A stretch of 64,000 nt of DNA from Rhabdophis nuchalis (Eukaryota; Chordata; Lepidosauria; Squamata; Natricidae). The position numbers and the translations under genes are program-made. This document shows, piece by piece, positions 21,193 through 32,792 of the stretch. The DNA lies in contig CM077644.1 of assembly GCA_039707465.1 (NCBI GenBank), positions 145,571,462 through 145,635,461 of the forward strand, written 5' to 3'. Every line of letters starts with the position of its first letter. Positions within the stretch are counted from its first letter, which is position 1. Under the pieces are notes generated by a model. That model saw only the letters and a program-made list of their open reading frames with translations. It ran no database searches and was not told the DNA's origin.

Positions 21193-21404
21193 CAGGGGTG
21201 AAATTCAAAAAATTTTCTTTCTGGTTCTGTGGGCGTGGCTTGGTGGGCGTGGCTGAGGGAGGATATTGCAAAATCTCCATTCCCACCCCACTCTGGGGCC
21301 AGCCAGAGGTGGTACTTGCCGGTTCTCGGAACTACTCAAAATTTCCGCTACTGGTTCTCTAGAACCTGTTAGAACCTGTTAGAACCTGTTGGATTTCATC
21401 CCTG
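21193..21404. mobile_element. hAT-like MITE with 10-bp tandem
   Basis: Runs CAGGGGTGAAATTCAAA to GGATTTCATCCCTG. It includes an inverted piece of the 89-324 family (GAACTACTCAAAATTTC) and three tandem AGAACCTGTT units at 21361-21390. No matching TSD. Confidence 0.65.
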
Positions 21405-21972
21405 TCAGAGACTCCTGCCTTAGAAGGACTCTAGCTGTCCATTATAAACATATTAGAAATCAGTTTCCAACCCAGTATCTACCCTCAACTACCTCCCAGG
21501 CAAGGGGAATTTTTAAACAAAGAATCCTAGATTTCAGAGGTCAAACTGATATGGAATTATTGGCAAAAAATACATCTTTCATTTGGTTGGCTAAGAACAA
21601 AATTATTTTTCCAATTAGAAAAATATTTATCAATGAGTTTGACACAATTCTTAAGAAGAAGTTCTATTCTAGAGCTGCATTAGAGTTGTTGGATTCCATG
21701 ACTAAATATAGGTGCTTCCGTCACCTGCCATATCATGCGTAGGTGGTGCCCCAGCCATTGAAGATATTCTCAAGTTTTGTTTGACTGTTAATTATAAGCT
21801 CCTCCTGTCAGCTTTGGAAGCCATATTAACACCAGAAGCTCCCACGCTGCCACATTCTTGTACTTGGGAGATTAGGAGGAAGGATTTAGTAGAGGGAATG
21901 TACTTAGACATAATCGCATTCTTACTTTCGGTCAAGGTCACGATATTTCTGCACCTAGAGTGGTTGAAGTGA
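21389..21972 (+). pseudogene. frameshifted unknown frame, LINE-like C-terminus
   Basis: Two overlapping frames, 21389-21742 and 21712-21972, read as one protein if a frameshift near 21712-21742 is assumed. The first has 117 residues with 'RGIFKQRILDFRGQTDMELLAKN'-type text. The second continues 'CVGGAPAIEDILKFC', a Cys-rich knuckle-like spacing seen near the C-terminus of several LINE ORF2 proteins. I do not recognise the family. The first 15 or so residues lie in the preceding MITE, so the real start is unknown. It lacks any catalytic motif. Confidence 0.4.
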
Positions 21973-22352
21973 TGTCTCAAGTTGGGACAGATTGTGATTG
22001 GACCATGTGATGGACTGATGGGTGCAGGCGCTGGGTTTGGGCTTTTGACTTACTGAAGGAAAGCCCAGAAATCTCAAAACCGGGTTTGCCCAGATGTGCC
22101 TGTATACCTACTCTAATAAACGGGAGTTTTGAGAAAATGCGTCTCACAGTTTTCCATTGGAGCTGAGGTTTTCCGAAATGCTGACACTTCCTAGGCTACT
22201 TTTATTATCTCTACTTAAAAGAACAGCCCACAGGGATCTGAATTGCAGTTGTCCTATTTCCTTCTGAATTCTAAGGTGTGTATTGTGAGCAAAATGACTA
22301 TGTTTTATAGTTAAGGCAGCTGAACCTATTACATCAAACAGATTGGGATATC
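21973..22352. other. 3' flank of the unknown frame
   Basis: Contains AATAAA at 22115 within CTCTAATAAACGGGAGTTTTG, which could be a polyadenylation signal for the element coding 21389-21972. Otherwise nothing is recognised. Confidence 0.3.
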
Positions 22353-22627
22353 CTCTAAAGCAGGGGTCCCCAACCTTTGCAACTTTAAGTCTGAAGGACT
22401 TCAGCTCCCAGACTTCTTCAGCCAGCAACAATTCCTTGTCAGAACTTCTATTTTAGATTTAAAATATAGTTGAGATAATGAGATATGGCTTTTTAGATCA
22501 GGGGTCCCCAACCTTTGCAACTTTAAGTCTGAAGGACTTCAGCTCCCAGCAAAGCTGGCTGGAGACGTCTGGGAGCTGAAGTCCTTCAGACTTAAAGTTG
22601 CAAAGGTTGGGGGCCCCTGCTCTAAAG
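22353..22627. mobile_element. composite palindromic MITE with shared outer TSD
   Basis: Outer TSD CTCTAAAG is at 22353-22360 and 22620-22627. Inside are a left arm (22361-22426), 72 bp of other DNA, a second left arm starting CAGGGGTCC at 22499, and one right arm ending GGGCCCCTG at 22619. TTTTAGAT occurs at 22451-22458 and again directly before the inner left arm (22491-22498). Confidence 0.8.
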
Positions 22628-22845
22628 GTATTTATCTGAATGTTGATTCTTTGTAATTTACTACATAAGTATTGTATCATTATTTTTTATCCATTTTACC
22701 CTGGAATTGCATCCTAATTTATTTTTTAGTATGGTTGTTGTAAGACTAATCAATGCATCTATCTCTTTCTCCCTGGATTGAGGTATATAGTGACTTCTGG
22801 AAGCACAGAAAAAGGAAAGAACATTTGAAAGTAAGAGTATGGCTG

Positions 22846-23122
22846 CCTGAGACCAATGGGTTACGGCCGGCTTGGAATTCAGGCCTGGGTCGCAGAACCA
22901 GTAGCAACCCAGGCCTGCCACGCCCCTGAACTGGTTCCCTCACTACTGCTGGGCCACCACCATTTTGTTTTTTAGTGACTGCTCATATGCAGCTCACTAT
23001 AAATTGTTCTGCGCATGCATGAAGAATAATTTACATTGAACAGCCCAGGCGCGAGCAACACACATTGCGCAGGGATTGCAAACCCGGAGTAAAACCGGCA
23101 GCAATGCACCCCTGCCTGAGAC
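22846..23122 (-). mobile_element. degenerate hAT MITE, perfect 8-bp TSD
   Basis: Element 22854-23114 runs CAATGGGTTAC to CAATGCACCCCTG. TSD CCTGAGAC is at 22846-22853 and 23115-23122. The interior is diverged from 5653 and 19392 (GGCCTGGGTCGC, GACCACCACCATTTTG-like) and the YY1-like core is mutated. Confidence 0.85.
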
Positions 23123-25646
23123 CTCTACTTATTATTTAAGACAGGAAGTCCAAGCCTGCAGAAACATGCCTCAATAATATCCGAATAGTCAGCAGTGTTG
23201 CAATGAGGAACTCTTTCCACTTGCATCTAAACAGAATGCAAAAATCTTTCCCCCCCGCCCCCTGCGGTGTCTATCACCTGCTTTCATAAGATCCACAGCC
23301 CACTCGTGATGCAGGCTTAAGTCATCATTAGTTGAACCAACAATTAAAACCATGCTTTCCCCCTTACCGAGGACAGCCTCAAGGTATATAAAGTCCGGAA
23401 GGCTATTCCTCACCCCTAACCTTGGAAGGAAGTCAGGGAACTTTAGTGGCACTGAAGCGAAGGCGAAAGAGGGTCTGGCTTGGGAAGAACAGATTTCATG
23501 CTGATTTCTGCCAACTCAAAGATGGGTGGAAAGCAGTTCAACCCAGCAGTGAGGAAAGATTCTAAAATCTGTAGCAATTATGGCTTAATAATTTTGCATG
23601 ACTCCTTGCCTTTCTCTTTGACTGATGGGTCCAAAATAAAACAGGAACAAAAAGAAATTAAACAACTTTACAGCACATTGCAACTGACACATAGCTTTGG
23701 GTGCACGTAGATTGGATTTAGTTCTATGCTTTGTATGCTTTTCCTTCAGGGAGCATAAAGACCTAGCTGCAGTCCCTGTTATGACAAACTGGCCTCTTTG
23801 TAAAATGAATAAAAGGCATAAGTTCAACCGGAAATGTATTTTTGCTTTTCTCATTCTCCCCCCCCCCGCCCCTCCGCCCCCGCCTCCCCTCATCCCATTC
23901 CCTTCTGATGCTGGCCAAAGGTTTTCCTTCCTCTGTTTTCCTTCCTCAGCTCCTCTTGCTTTCCCCCCATTGGTCTTTGTTCCAGAGTGACAGCAAACCT
24001 ATTCTGGAAGTGAAATTTACCAACACTTTCTCAGCAGGAGATGTATGGCAGCTCACAGAGAGTTTTTTTGCTGCTGGCCCCAGAGGGATCAGAATCCCTC
24101 AAGACTCACTCTCTCTCTCTCTCTCTCCTTTCTCCTCTCTCTCTCTCTTTCTCTCTCTTTCTTTCTCTCTGCTCCGATTTCCTGGTTGGCCACCCATCCC
24201 TAAGCTCCTACTGACCCCCAGAGCTGGCTAGCACACCGCATGTCATGTTGTCAGCCTCACCCTGTCAGTGGTAGTCTATCAGTGGGCAACAATGCAAGTG
24301 ACATTCAGCATCACTCCCTCTCATCAGCCCGGCTTGCGTTCCTAGTAAATATATAACCTCTTGGATGGTTTGCATTCTGCCCACCCCACAATCCACCCCT
24401 TTCCCTTTTGGGGGGTGGGAAGAAAGAAGGAACAGTATAGATATCCTGAAGTGTATTCTCTACCTGTGTTTGCTTTGTTTTAGGTGACACTATGCAAAAC
24501 ACTCCCACGGTTAGCCCTTTTGTTATTCCAAAACCATTATCCTTCCTGATTAGAAGCCAACAAAGTCTTGGTTGCATGCCGCACCAATAGGCTGCCATTG
24601 TACCTTTAAAATAAAATCAAGAAAAATGTATTTGCTTGCACAAACATATCTAGCCAATTCAGGCAGCGTCAGGCTGGCAGCTAGCGGTGCGTGCATTCCC
24701 CTTGTTTACACTCTTCTGCTTCAAAAGGGTTTCCTGTTAGAAAACTGGAAGCCCTTGTATGAGCAGAGTACAGTTTCTTTCCTTGTATGAGCTGTATGAA
24801 TCTTATGGTAATGGTGTTGTTTTCCCTCCCCCCCCCCCCCCATCAAAATACAGTGCTGAAAGAAGGAACATTTTCACAGATGAGATGTAAAACAGATCTG
24901 AGGTTTTTCCTCACACCACTGATGTGATCTTTGCTATTACCAATGGGAACATGGAAGATAGGCATTTTTAAAAACACAAATGAATATTCTGGACAATGCA
25001 GGCAGTGCAAATCAGATAAATGTGGTAAAAATGAATGTTCAAGATGGATATATTTAATGAGAGGTGTTCCTACATTAATGCTTCTAGGGTATTTTAAGCA
25101 AGTGGTCAAGATATCAAGGAATTCTCTATAGAAAAAGAAAAACTCCTAGATTATCTTTACCTAAGTTTCAACTTTCCTAAGACGATGGATGTTTTAACTT
25201 TCCTTATATCACTGGCCATTTATTTTGACCCAAATTATATGTGGAATGTAAGTGATCATTAAAAAAATACCTCATACACATATCTGCAAGTTATTATGTG
25301 ACACACCTTCGCATAGAATAGAAATGAACTGGATATAGCAAAAGCTTTATTGCATTTCCCATTTCCTTTTTACCTTGCAGTATTAAAGCTGCAAGGTATA
25401 TTTAGAAGATGCTGGAGTGGAGGCATAATTTAAACCCTTATTCACTACATTAATTTACATTTAGGACAATCCAAATTTGAAAGAGGCCACTTTATTTTTA
25501 GGTGAAGAGAAAAGAAAAGGTTTAGCCAGGATATTAATAATTTGGACCAGCTCATTGCTAATTAAAGCATTTTAGTTATTGCCCAAACTATGAAATAACA
25601 ACATATTCCATGGAAACATCTTTTGACTTCAGATTTTGATCCACAT
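23123..25646. other. unique DNA, no gene recognised
   Basis: No repeat except a CT-rich stretch at 24103-24172 and a poly-C run at 24829-24841. The 88-codon minus frame at 23189-23452 has no recognised domain. 24480-24800 is complex and repeat-free (GGTTGCATGCCGCACCAATAG) and might be conserved noncoding DNA. Confidence 0.35.
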
Positions 25647-26040
25647 TTATTTTATTTATTTTATCAAATTTATACCCCGCCCTTCTCCTTGTTAGGACCC
25701 AGGGCGGCGCACAGACATTATATAAAACCATAAATACAATATACATAATTAAAAATATATTAAATTAATTAACCCGTGCTAAAACCCATTATTAAAACCG
25801 TAACCAAATTATAATTTATATTTAAAAAGTCAGAAGCGGGGGGCTATCCTAGGCCGGCTTGTTGGAATAAGTGCGTCTTAAGACGTTGGCGGAAGAGGCG
25901 GAGGTCTGAGATAGTTCGAAGGTCGGGGGGTAGGTCGTTCCAGAGGGCCGGGCCCGCCACAGAGAAGGCTCTTCCCCTGGGTGTCGCCAGCCGGCATTGC
26001 CCAGCCGACGGCACCCGGAGAAGGCCCGCTCTGTGGGCCA
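25647..26040 (-). mobile_element. L2-type LINE 3' end
   Basis: Tail, terminal stem TACCCCGCCCTTCTCC...CAGGGCGGCGC, 3' UTR, then the ORF2 C-terminus. 5'-truncated. Confidence 0.9.
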
Positions 26041-26041
26041 T
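25844..26041 (-). pseudogene. L2-type LINE ORF2 C-terminus
   Basis: 65 residues containing SVAGPALWNDLPPDLRTISD and ending LFQQAGLG, aligned to the end of the 33013-35304 frame. It is closer to the copy at 55054 (…QRLKTHLFQQAGLG) than to the 33013 copy, so at least two subfamilies are present. Noncatalytic remnant. Confidence 0.8.
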
Positions 26042-26318
26042 CCATTAACAGCATTTCAAACTCCTGAAGTATTGTCAATATTAATAGATGCTTTTATGGC
26101 TGTAGTATTTTCTTAAAAAGGTAGTTATTTGCCATTTACCTTATGAATTATGGAATACAAAATTAGAATGCCCCATATTACCAAATTAGAAGCTATTTTT
26201 TTAAAGAATATAAAATATGGTTCCACAACCTTAATATCAGATTAACCCAACAAGACATTTTTCATGTTTACTGGATATTTCAACAGAGTATTTTAAAAGG
26301 TTTAGCTATCAACATTAT

Positions 26319-26546
26319 ATCCTGTTTTCCTGAAAATAAGACCTCCTTGGATAATAAACCCAATCAGGCTTTTGAGCACATGTGCTAAAATAAGCCCTCC
26401 CCTGAAAATAAACCTCCCCGAAAATATTGCAACACAGCAGTACGATGAAGTGATCACGCTCACCTGCACCTCAAAAATAATAAGACCTCCCTGAAAATAA
26501 GACCAAACGATTATTTAGGGGGACAAAAGAAAATAAGATCCGGTAG
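26319..26546 (+). mobile_element. TIR MITE ('CCTGAAAATAAGACC' family)
   Basis: CCTGTTTTCCTGAAAATAAG at the left. Internal AATAAGACC/AATAAACC repeats and GGGCTTATTTTAG-like blocks, ending AAAATAAGATCCGGTA. A related copy at 59959-60379 is flanked by TA. Confidence 0.65.
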
Positions 26547-26839
26547 TACTGAAGGTAGAAAGGGGCAAGGAGGCTCATATGATTTGGGTTTTTCCCACTA
26601 TTGTCCTATTTTGGTTTAATATCCATCTATTTGTTGACATTTTTTTTACTACAAAAATCAATTCACTTTAAACATGTGAATGTACTCTTGGATAAAACAG
26701 CAAATAAGAGAGAAAGTAATTATATGCCAAATTACAGCATGGAATTACCAAATAAGGGATGTAAAACAACATTAGTTTTCAGTACTGTAAGGACAGTGCA
26801 ATTTAGGATTATCATTTTGGGTCTATGATAATATGTTAA

Positions 26840-27165
26840 GAGAGCCAGTCTGGTCTAATGGTTAAGGCACTAGTCTAAAAGCCAGGAGATTGTGGTGAGG
26901 CCTTGCCTTAGGTTTGAAAGCTGACTGGGTGACTTTGGGCCAGTTACTCTCTCTCTGCCCAATCCACCTCACAGGGTTGTTGTAGTAGGGAAAATACCGG
27001 TAGGAGGAGGCAAAAAAATATTAGGTATATTTGCTGCCTTGAGTTATTTATTTTATTTGTTTGTTTTTATTCATATGTTGCTTTTATTATTTTCACAAAC
27101 AACTCAAGTTATTTATAACAATAATAAAAGCAGAATAAAATAAATACAAATAAATAATAATGTGT
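26840..27165 (+). mobile_element. MIR-like tRNA SINE and L2-type tail
   Basis: Head GAGCCAGTCTGGTCTAATGG, then GTTAAGGCACTAGTCTAAAAG, core GACTGGGTGACTTTGGGCCAG, CACCTCACAGGGTTGTTG, tail CTGCCTTGAGTTATTTA. 27080-27165 holds a second, diverged tail. Confidence 0.8.
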
Positions 27166-27707
27166 TCACTTTCTGCCTATAAACTCAGTCTCTCTCACTG
27201 GAATGGAAAGACTGATTAATATTATTTCGTGTAGTGATGGTTTAATAGACTGTTCAAAAGCCAGGCTGAGTGACTTTCTATATGGTAATAGATGATTGAG
27301 TTCTTTTTATTTATTTTGTTTGTGTCTATTTGATTTTGGTTTTTAATTCTCTTCTGTTCTTTTTTCCTCTGTACTGGGCAATGACCAAAGATTTGACCAC
27401 CCTCTCTCCCTCCCTCCCTTCCTCCCCAGCCTAAAGAAATTGCTGTATGTGCACTGAGCTAATGTCCAAACTCTTAAGGTCAACACTTTTCTAAAGTTTT
27501 CAAGTTCTCTCCTAAAGTATCCTGTGCCTGATCCCTTTTTCTGTTTTGCCATTTTTGTCCTCTCACCGGGCAGAGACAATGCTTAAACAGACGGTCTCTT
27601 CTTGAGTTGCTTTTCTCCACAGATCAGCCCTTCCCTAAAAAGCATTAACCACAACTTAACAAACTCTGTTACCCTAATTAGTTGATTAGAATCCGCCAGC
27701 TGACTGG
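27166..27707. other. no gene recognised
   Basis: Unique-looking. The minus frame at 27343-27579 (78 codons) has no known domain. Confidence 0.4.
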
Positions 27708-27895
27708 GGTTGCGGCAGTGGTGGGTTTCAAATTTTTTAGAACCTACTCTGTAGGTGTGGCCTATTTTGTGGGCATGGCTTGGTAGTCATGTGACAGGGT
27801 GGGAGTGGCCACCTTTTAAAATGTGGTGAAACTCATTTAACAACGCTCTTGCTTAGCAACCAAAATTTTGGACTCAATTGTGATGATAAATTAAT

Positions 27896-27960
<65 letters not shown>

Positions 27961-28137
27961 TTTCTTTCTTTCCTTTCTTCCTTCCTTTCCTTTCCTTCCC
28001 ATTGGGTCACTGGCAGCGGCGGGCCAGATTTACTTCCAGGTACGCCAGTGGAACCCCCTCTCACCGGTTCTCTAAATTTCACCAACCGGCTCTCGCGAGT
28101 AGGTGTGAGCCTGCAGAAACCCACCACTGGGTTGCTG
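27708..28137 (+). mobile_element. hAT-like MITE with (TTTC)n, 8-bp TSD
   Basis: Element 27716-28129 runs CAGTGGTGGGTTTCAAA to GAAACCCACCACTG. Flanks GGTTGCGG and GGTTGCTG match at 7 of 8. The (TTTC)n at 27896-27985 is in the family's usual place. Confidence 0.92.
27896..27985 (+). repeat. (TTTC)n microsatellite
   Basis: About 16 pure units, then CTTT/CCTT variants. Confidence 0.97.
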
Positions 28138-28404
28138 CCTGAAATTGACCAGACCTTAATCATACTTCACACTGAAGGCTTCTGTTGTCTATAAAGGCAT
28201 GCCTTAGTCAGAAAATGATTTTATTTAAAAAAAAAACCAAACCCATTTGTGAATGGCCACCAAGCAAGGTAGCTTCTAAATGAGGATTATTTGTAGAGAA
28301 TGGTTAATAAACTGAAATTCCTTTGGAAGCTCTTCCTGCCAGTAGGTTTCCAGAAATGCATAGCTGATGTGAACTCATCAGAATTTCAGGTGATCAGATT
28401 GTAC

Positions 28405-28795
28405 AGGTGATTCTTGGCCTTTGCCCGCAATTGAGGCACAAATTTCTGTTGTTAAATGAGACATTTGTTAAGTGAATTTCCCCCCATTTTACGACCTTTC
28501 TTGCCACAGCTGTTAGTGAATCACTGCAGTTGTTAACTTAGTAATATGGTTGTTAAGTGAATCTGGCTTCCCCATTGACTTTGCTTGTCAGAAGGTCACA
28601 ATGGGTGATCATAAGATCACGGGAGACTTCAACCATCCTAAATATGAACCAGTTGCCCAGCATCTGAATTTTGATCATGTGACCATGGGGATGTTGCAAG
28701 GTTGTAAGTGTGAAAATGGCCATAAGTCCCTTGTTTCAGTGATGTTGTAACTTTGAACAGTCACTAAATGCACTATTGTAAGTCAAAGACTACCT
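28405..28795 (+). mobile_element. TIR DNA element (GGTAGTCC family), uninterrupted
   Basis: Sister of 760-1713. It keeps the uninterrupted target text CCCATTTTACGACCTTTCTTG that the L1 disrupted in the other copy. Right end GTAAGTCAAAGACTACCT. Confidence 0.75.
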
Positions 28796-28974
28796 CAACC
28801 TACGCTAATGCATCACAAATGCTTATTTTTCTCTAGCTTTGCTTCTATTCTTTTTGTAAGCAGTGAGATTGGTCTACTTGCTTGTTTATGAAAACCTTTG
28901 AACTAAAGCATGCCAAAGTAGGTTGATTATACTATCCTGGCTCCGGAATGGGACTATTTGCCACACCATGGACA

Positions 28975-29282
28975 ATTTGCCATGGACAATTTGCCGTGGG
29001 ATTCGTCATGGCCGACTTGCCATGGTACAACAGTTCAACAATTTAATTATTTTATAATTAATTTATATATATATAAATTTTTGTCATTCATGTTTCATTA
29101 TGCTCCTCCTTTGGCATCCTTTCTTTAACTATTCTATTCCACTATTTCTTTGATATTAATGCAACTCTTGTGTCATGGCAAGTTGGCCATGATGAGTTGT
29201 CCCTTAGTGAGTTGGCTGCAGTGAGTTGGGCTCAGCAAGTTGGCTGTGGCGAGTTGGCCATGGTGAGTTGATGTAGATCCCA
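28975..29282. repeat. fold-back element with minisatellite arms
   Basis: The left arm has tandem GGACAATTTGCCATGG-like units. The right arm (29170-29270) has 12-13-bp units of the form GAGTTGGCCATGG / GAGTTGGCTGTGG in the opposite orientation. The core (29040-29160) is AT-rich. No TSD found. Confidence 0.55.
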
Positions 29283-29728
29283 TGGCTCTACCAAAGAATC
29301 CTGGCGATACAAACCTCTGTATTATATTGTGGATAATGAACTCTTTTTTCCTCTGAGAAGACCAGATTGCATTGAAGATTCAGACCATGCTGTATTGACT
29401 GCATCAATTCAGCATGTACAAGTCTCTAGAAGGCAAGCCACAGGTACCTCTGCAACTGAGCCTGAAGGGCAGGCATTTGTAGCAGTGATCTTGGCCACTA
29501 CTCCTCTCCCAAGTGTTTGAGATGATGACTGCAAAGAGTTCCTGAAACATATTCATCTTGATTACAGGAGGGTTGCAACAATATGGTGAACTGGGCAGGT
29601 GAATCCATTACCAGATATCAACGACTGCACAGAGAACCTCTCAGCGAAACCATTCACACATTTAGCTGCAACGTGTCAAACACTGATATGTAACAAAAAT
29701 AAGTTTGCTTTCCAGAAGTATATAAAGA
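29283..29728. other. no gene recognised
   Basis: The frame 29329-29520 (63 codons) resembles no family I know. Confidence 0.4.
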
Positions 29729-29921
29729 CTTTAGAGCAAGAGTCCCCAAACGTTTCAGTTCATCAACCCCTTCTTGAAGTTTCACATTGTTCATTGAACC
29801 AGAAACATTACATTAAAATAATGTAATGCATATTATGTTAACTAATCATCATTTTCATCGCAACAATAATGTATAGTCCCACTGTCTCTTGGGGGCCACT
29901 TTGGTGAACCCCACTTTAGAG
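29729..29921. mobile_element. decayed hAT MITE, perfect 8-bp TSD
   Basis: Element 29737-29913 runs CAAGAGTCCCCAAACG to CACTTTGGTGAACCCCA. TSD CTTTAGAG is at 29729-29736 and 29914-29921. Confidence 0.8.
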
Positions 29922-30519
29922 TGTATATATTGGACACTGAGAAAGAGTTTCATACTAATTATATGTAAGGGATGCCATTAAACCCAGCTCTCCCCAGCTT
30001 TTCACAAAGTTGTAAAACCATTGTAAATTATTACATATGCTTTTTAAAAAGCATCCAGCTTTTTGGGTAGAAGACAGTAGAATCAGCAGTTGGTTATTTG
30101 GGAAAAGGAGAGAATGATATTATCAGGAATGTTTTTCCTTTAAAACACATTACTAGGAGACTGTTATTGATGGCAGCCACTGAATTCACATCATGGCTAA
30201 CTTTACACATTGTAATCTGCAAGACTGTGCAACTTTTGTAATTTAAAGGCAAAGAGATCCTTTGGAGAATGCAGGATCAGGAATGCAGCACCTCTTTCTA
30301 AGTCTTTCAACCAAACAAATCTTCTTCCAGGATTACATGGGAGCTGCCAAGGACATCCATATAATCTCAGCAGCAGTCACAGATGCTTGAAGGTAAAAAT
30401 GCAGCAAAATATATATTCCATTAATTTGCTAGGTTATAGGTCCCATTCTTGAGCCTTGAATAAATTGATCATACTGCAGTAGTTAAAATTGCACTAAAAA
30501 ATTAAAAATGAGTGGGCTG
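29922..30519. other. no gene or repeat recognised
   Basis: Nothing supported. Confidence 0.4.
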
Positions 30520-30765
30520 ATGGATGAATCAGTCTAACCCCTAATGGTTAGAATGCAGCATTGCAGGCAAACTCTGCCCACAGTCTAGAGTTCAGTCTTG
30601 ATGGGGATCAAGTTGACTCCATCCTTCTGAGGTCAATAAAATGAGGACCCAGATTGTTGAGGACAATATGCTGACTCTGTAATCTGCTTAAAGAATGTTG
30701 TAAAGCAATGTGGGGTGGTATATAAGTCTGAGTGCTATCGCTATTTCTAGTGTTATTGCTAAGAG
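30520..30765 (+). mobile_element. tRNA-derived SINE
   Basis: AATGGTTAGAATGCAGCATTGCAGG, GAGTTCAGTCTTGATGGGG, CTTCTGAGGTCAATAAAATGAGGACC and GGTATATAAGTCTGAGTGC. A diverged full-length copy. Confidence 0.8.
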
Positions 30766-30859
30766 CAGATATTCAGATTCACAACTAGAATTGACTAACG
30801 GGAGAGTAATATTTTAAAAAATCCAGTAGGGATCCACTTAAGGTGGTTTTTCCACTGCA

Positions 30860-31065
30860 CTAGTTTAAGTTTTAAGTTTAAGTTTTTTAAGTTTAAGTTT
30901 TTATCTGGATTTTAGAACAGGCCACCCATTTAATATCATTTTTAGTGTATTTTAACATATTTTGATGCTTTTATTGTCGATTTTATTGATGCCTGTTCAC
31001 CGTCCTGAGTCCCGAAAGGGAAAAGGGCGGTATACAAATCAAAAATAAAGTAAAGTAAAGTAAAG
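30860..31065 (+). mobile_element. L2-type LINE 3' UTR
   Basis: TTTAAGTTT repeats, then GATGCCTGTTCACCGTCCTGAGTCCC, GAAAAGGGCGGTATACAAATC and a (TAAAG)n tail. Confidence 0.8.
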
Positions 31066-31250
31066 CAGCTCCCAACCCTTTGGGGCACTAGAGACTGGTT
31101 CTGTGGAGAGACATATTTCTGTGGACCATAAGAAGTTTGTTTCATGTGCTGCCTATATCCCATGGATAAGTCTTCACTTCTTTGCATGGCCTGGTTTCTG
31201 GAATGCTGCGGACCTCTCCCGATCCATAGACCAGTGGTTGGAGACCCCTG
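31066..31250 (+). mobile_element. hAT element remnant in L2 tail
   Basis: CAGCTCCCAACCCTTTGGGGC at the left and CCAGTGGTTGGAGACCCCTG at the right. It starts exactly at the end of the L2 tail. No clear TSD. Confidence 0.65.
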
Positions 31251-31538
31251 GTTTAAGCTGCCCCTATCCTATGCTCACGCTGCCTTGACTGTAAACCAAT
31301 TTAAGAAAGTCTAACCTGGACTGAAATATGTTGCCAAATACTTTAGAATTTAGTCTGGGTTACCATGTCCAGGCTACCAGTCCACCCTTTGGGCAGTTCT
31401 CCTGCTCCTGTGCCCTCCCAATTGTCTGTTCTAGGAAAGTGATGGCCAATCACTCTCTTTTTTGTGATTAAGTATTTCTGGAAATATACAGCATCGTATA
31501 TTTTTTCTCAGTGTTAAATTTAATGTATAGATATGTTG

Positions 31539-31687
31539 CTTTAAAACAAGGGTGTCAAACTCATGGCCCACAGGCTGGATGCGTCACTTGCTGGCCTTGC
31601 CCCAGTTTAGTGACAGGGGTAAAAAATCTTCCGATACGTCACGTGACACCCCTGTGACGCCATGAGTTTGACACACCTGTTTTAAAG
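31539..31687. mobile_element. hAT MITE, 'TGTCAAACTCATGG' family
   Basis: Element 31547-31679 runs CAAGGGTGTCAAACTC to GAGTTTGACACACCTG. Flanks CTTTAAAA and TTTTAAAG agree at 6 of 8. Confidence 0.8.
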
Positions 31688-32544
31688 CATCAAAAAACAC
31701 AATACATAACAAGCAACTCTGAAGACAAGTGGATGATTGAAAGCAGCATTGTCCATTCCTGAAAGAAGCCCATCATCTGAAACTAGGCCTGGTTTAGGGA
31801 AGTGGCTGGTTAGGCCTAACCCAGACAATTAAAAGTGTCTTTGTGCTGGAAGAAGAGGAACAGTCCTGTCAAATCACTTCCAGCTTCATCCCTGAGCATA
31901 GAGGATTGTTTACATTAACAAATGCCATCATTCTTCACAATGAAGAATTTTCTCTCTTTCTTTCTCCCTTTAAAAAAAACAACCTCTATTCACTAAAATG
32001 CTAATGATAGGCAGTGATTAGAAACTGCTGTCTGCTGGAGTTCTGAAAGTTCCCTGTGGGGTTGGCAGCCATGGCTTGTAACTTGTCAGTTCAAGAAAAG
32101 CTCCGGCACAAATCACACGTTACTGTAAGCATTTAAATATCTATTTCATTTCATTAATGCTTCACTGTCTTAAATCCAGAGGGGACCCCCTTGTAGTTAG
32201 TGAAGAAGACCACAGGAGTAGGTTCAAAGTCAGATTTGATAGAAGTTTTTCATAGCAAGATGCTTTTAAGCTACGCTGAGGAAAAACGGCTGCCAGCTGC
32301 AATTAGAAACGTTGATCTTTTAAAAAAAAAATAAGAATCAGAAAAGCAGTTCAAATCAAAACAATTCACAGTGACTTTTAAAGGAGTTGGGTATAGCAAG
32401 AGCACAAATGGGAGATAGCTCCTGTCATGGTATGCCTTTGCCTTCTGTATCATTTTGCAGTATTTATAGGCCCTTAAAGTTTGAATCTGGCTTCATGAAT
32501 AACAGATCAGGGGAAATCCTTTAAAATCACTGGAGGGAAGTTTT
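31688..32544. other. no gene recognised
   Basis: Unique-looking DNA. No supported feature. Confidence 0.4.
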
Positions 32545-32792
32545 GTTAGTACCGGAAGTGGTATTCAGTCGGTTCGGACCTGTTTGGGCGAACTGGTAGC
32601 AGAAATTTTGAGTAGTTCGGAGAACTGGAAAATACCATCTCTGGTTGCCCCCGCTCTCCCGCCTCTGTCCTTCCCTGTCCTATATTCCCTTGTTTTGTGG
32701 CTCAGCTGATTCGCATGACAGAGCGGATTGCTATGCCTCAGCTGAGCTAAAAACCAGCTCAGCTCATCAGCGCCGACACTGAGGGTAGTCTT

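Noticed and set aside
21971..22147. Solo LTR
   Set aside because: It begins TG and ends CA and contains AATAAA, but has no flanking duplication and no recognised LTR body.
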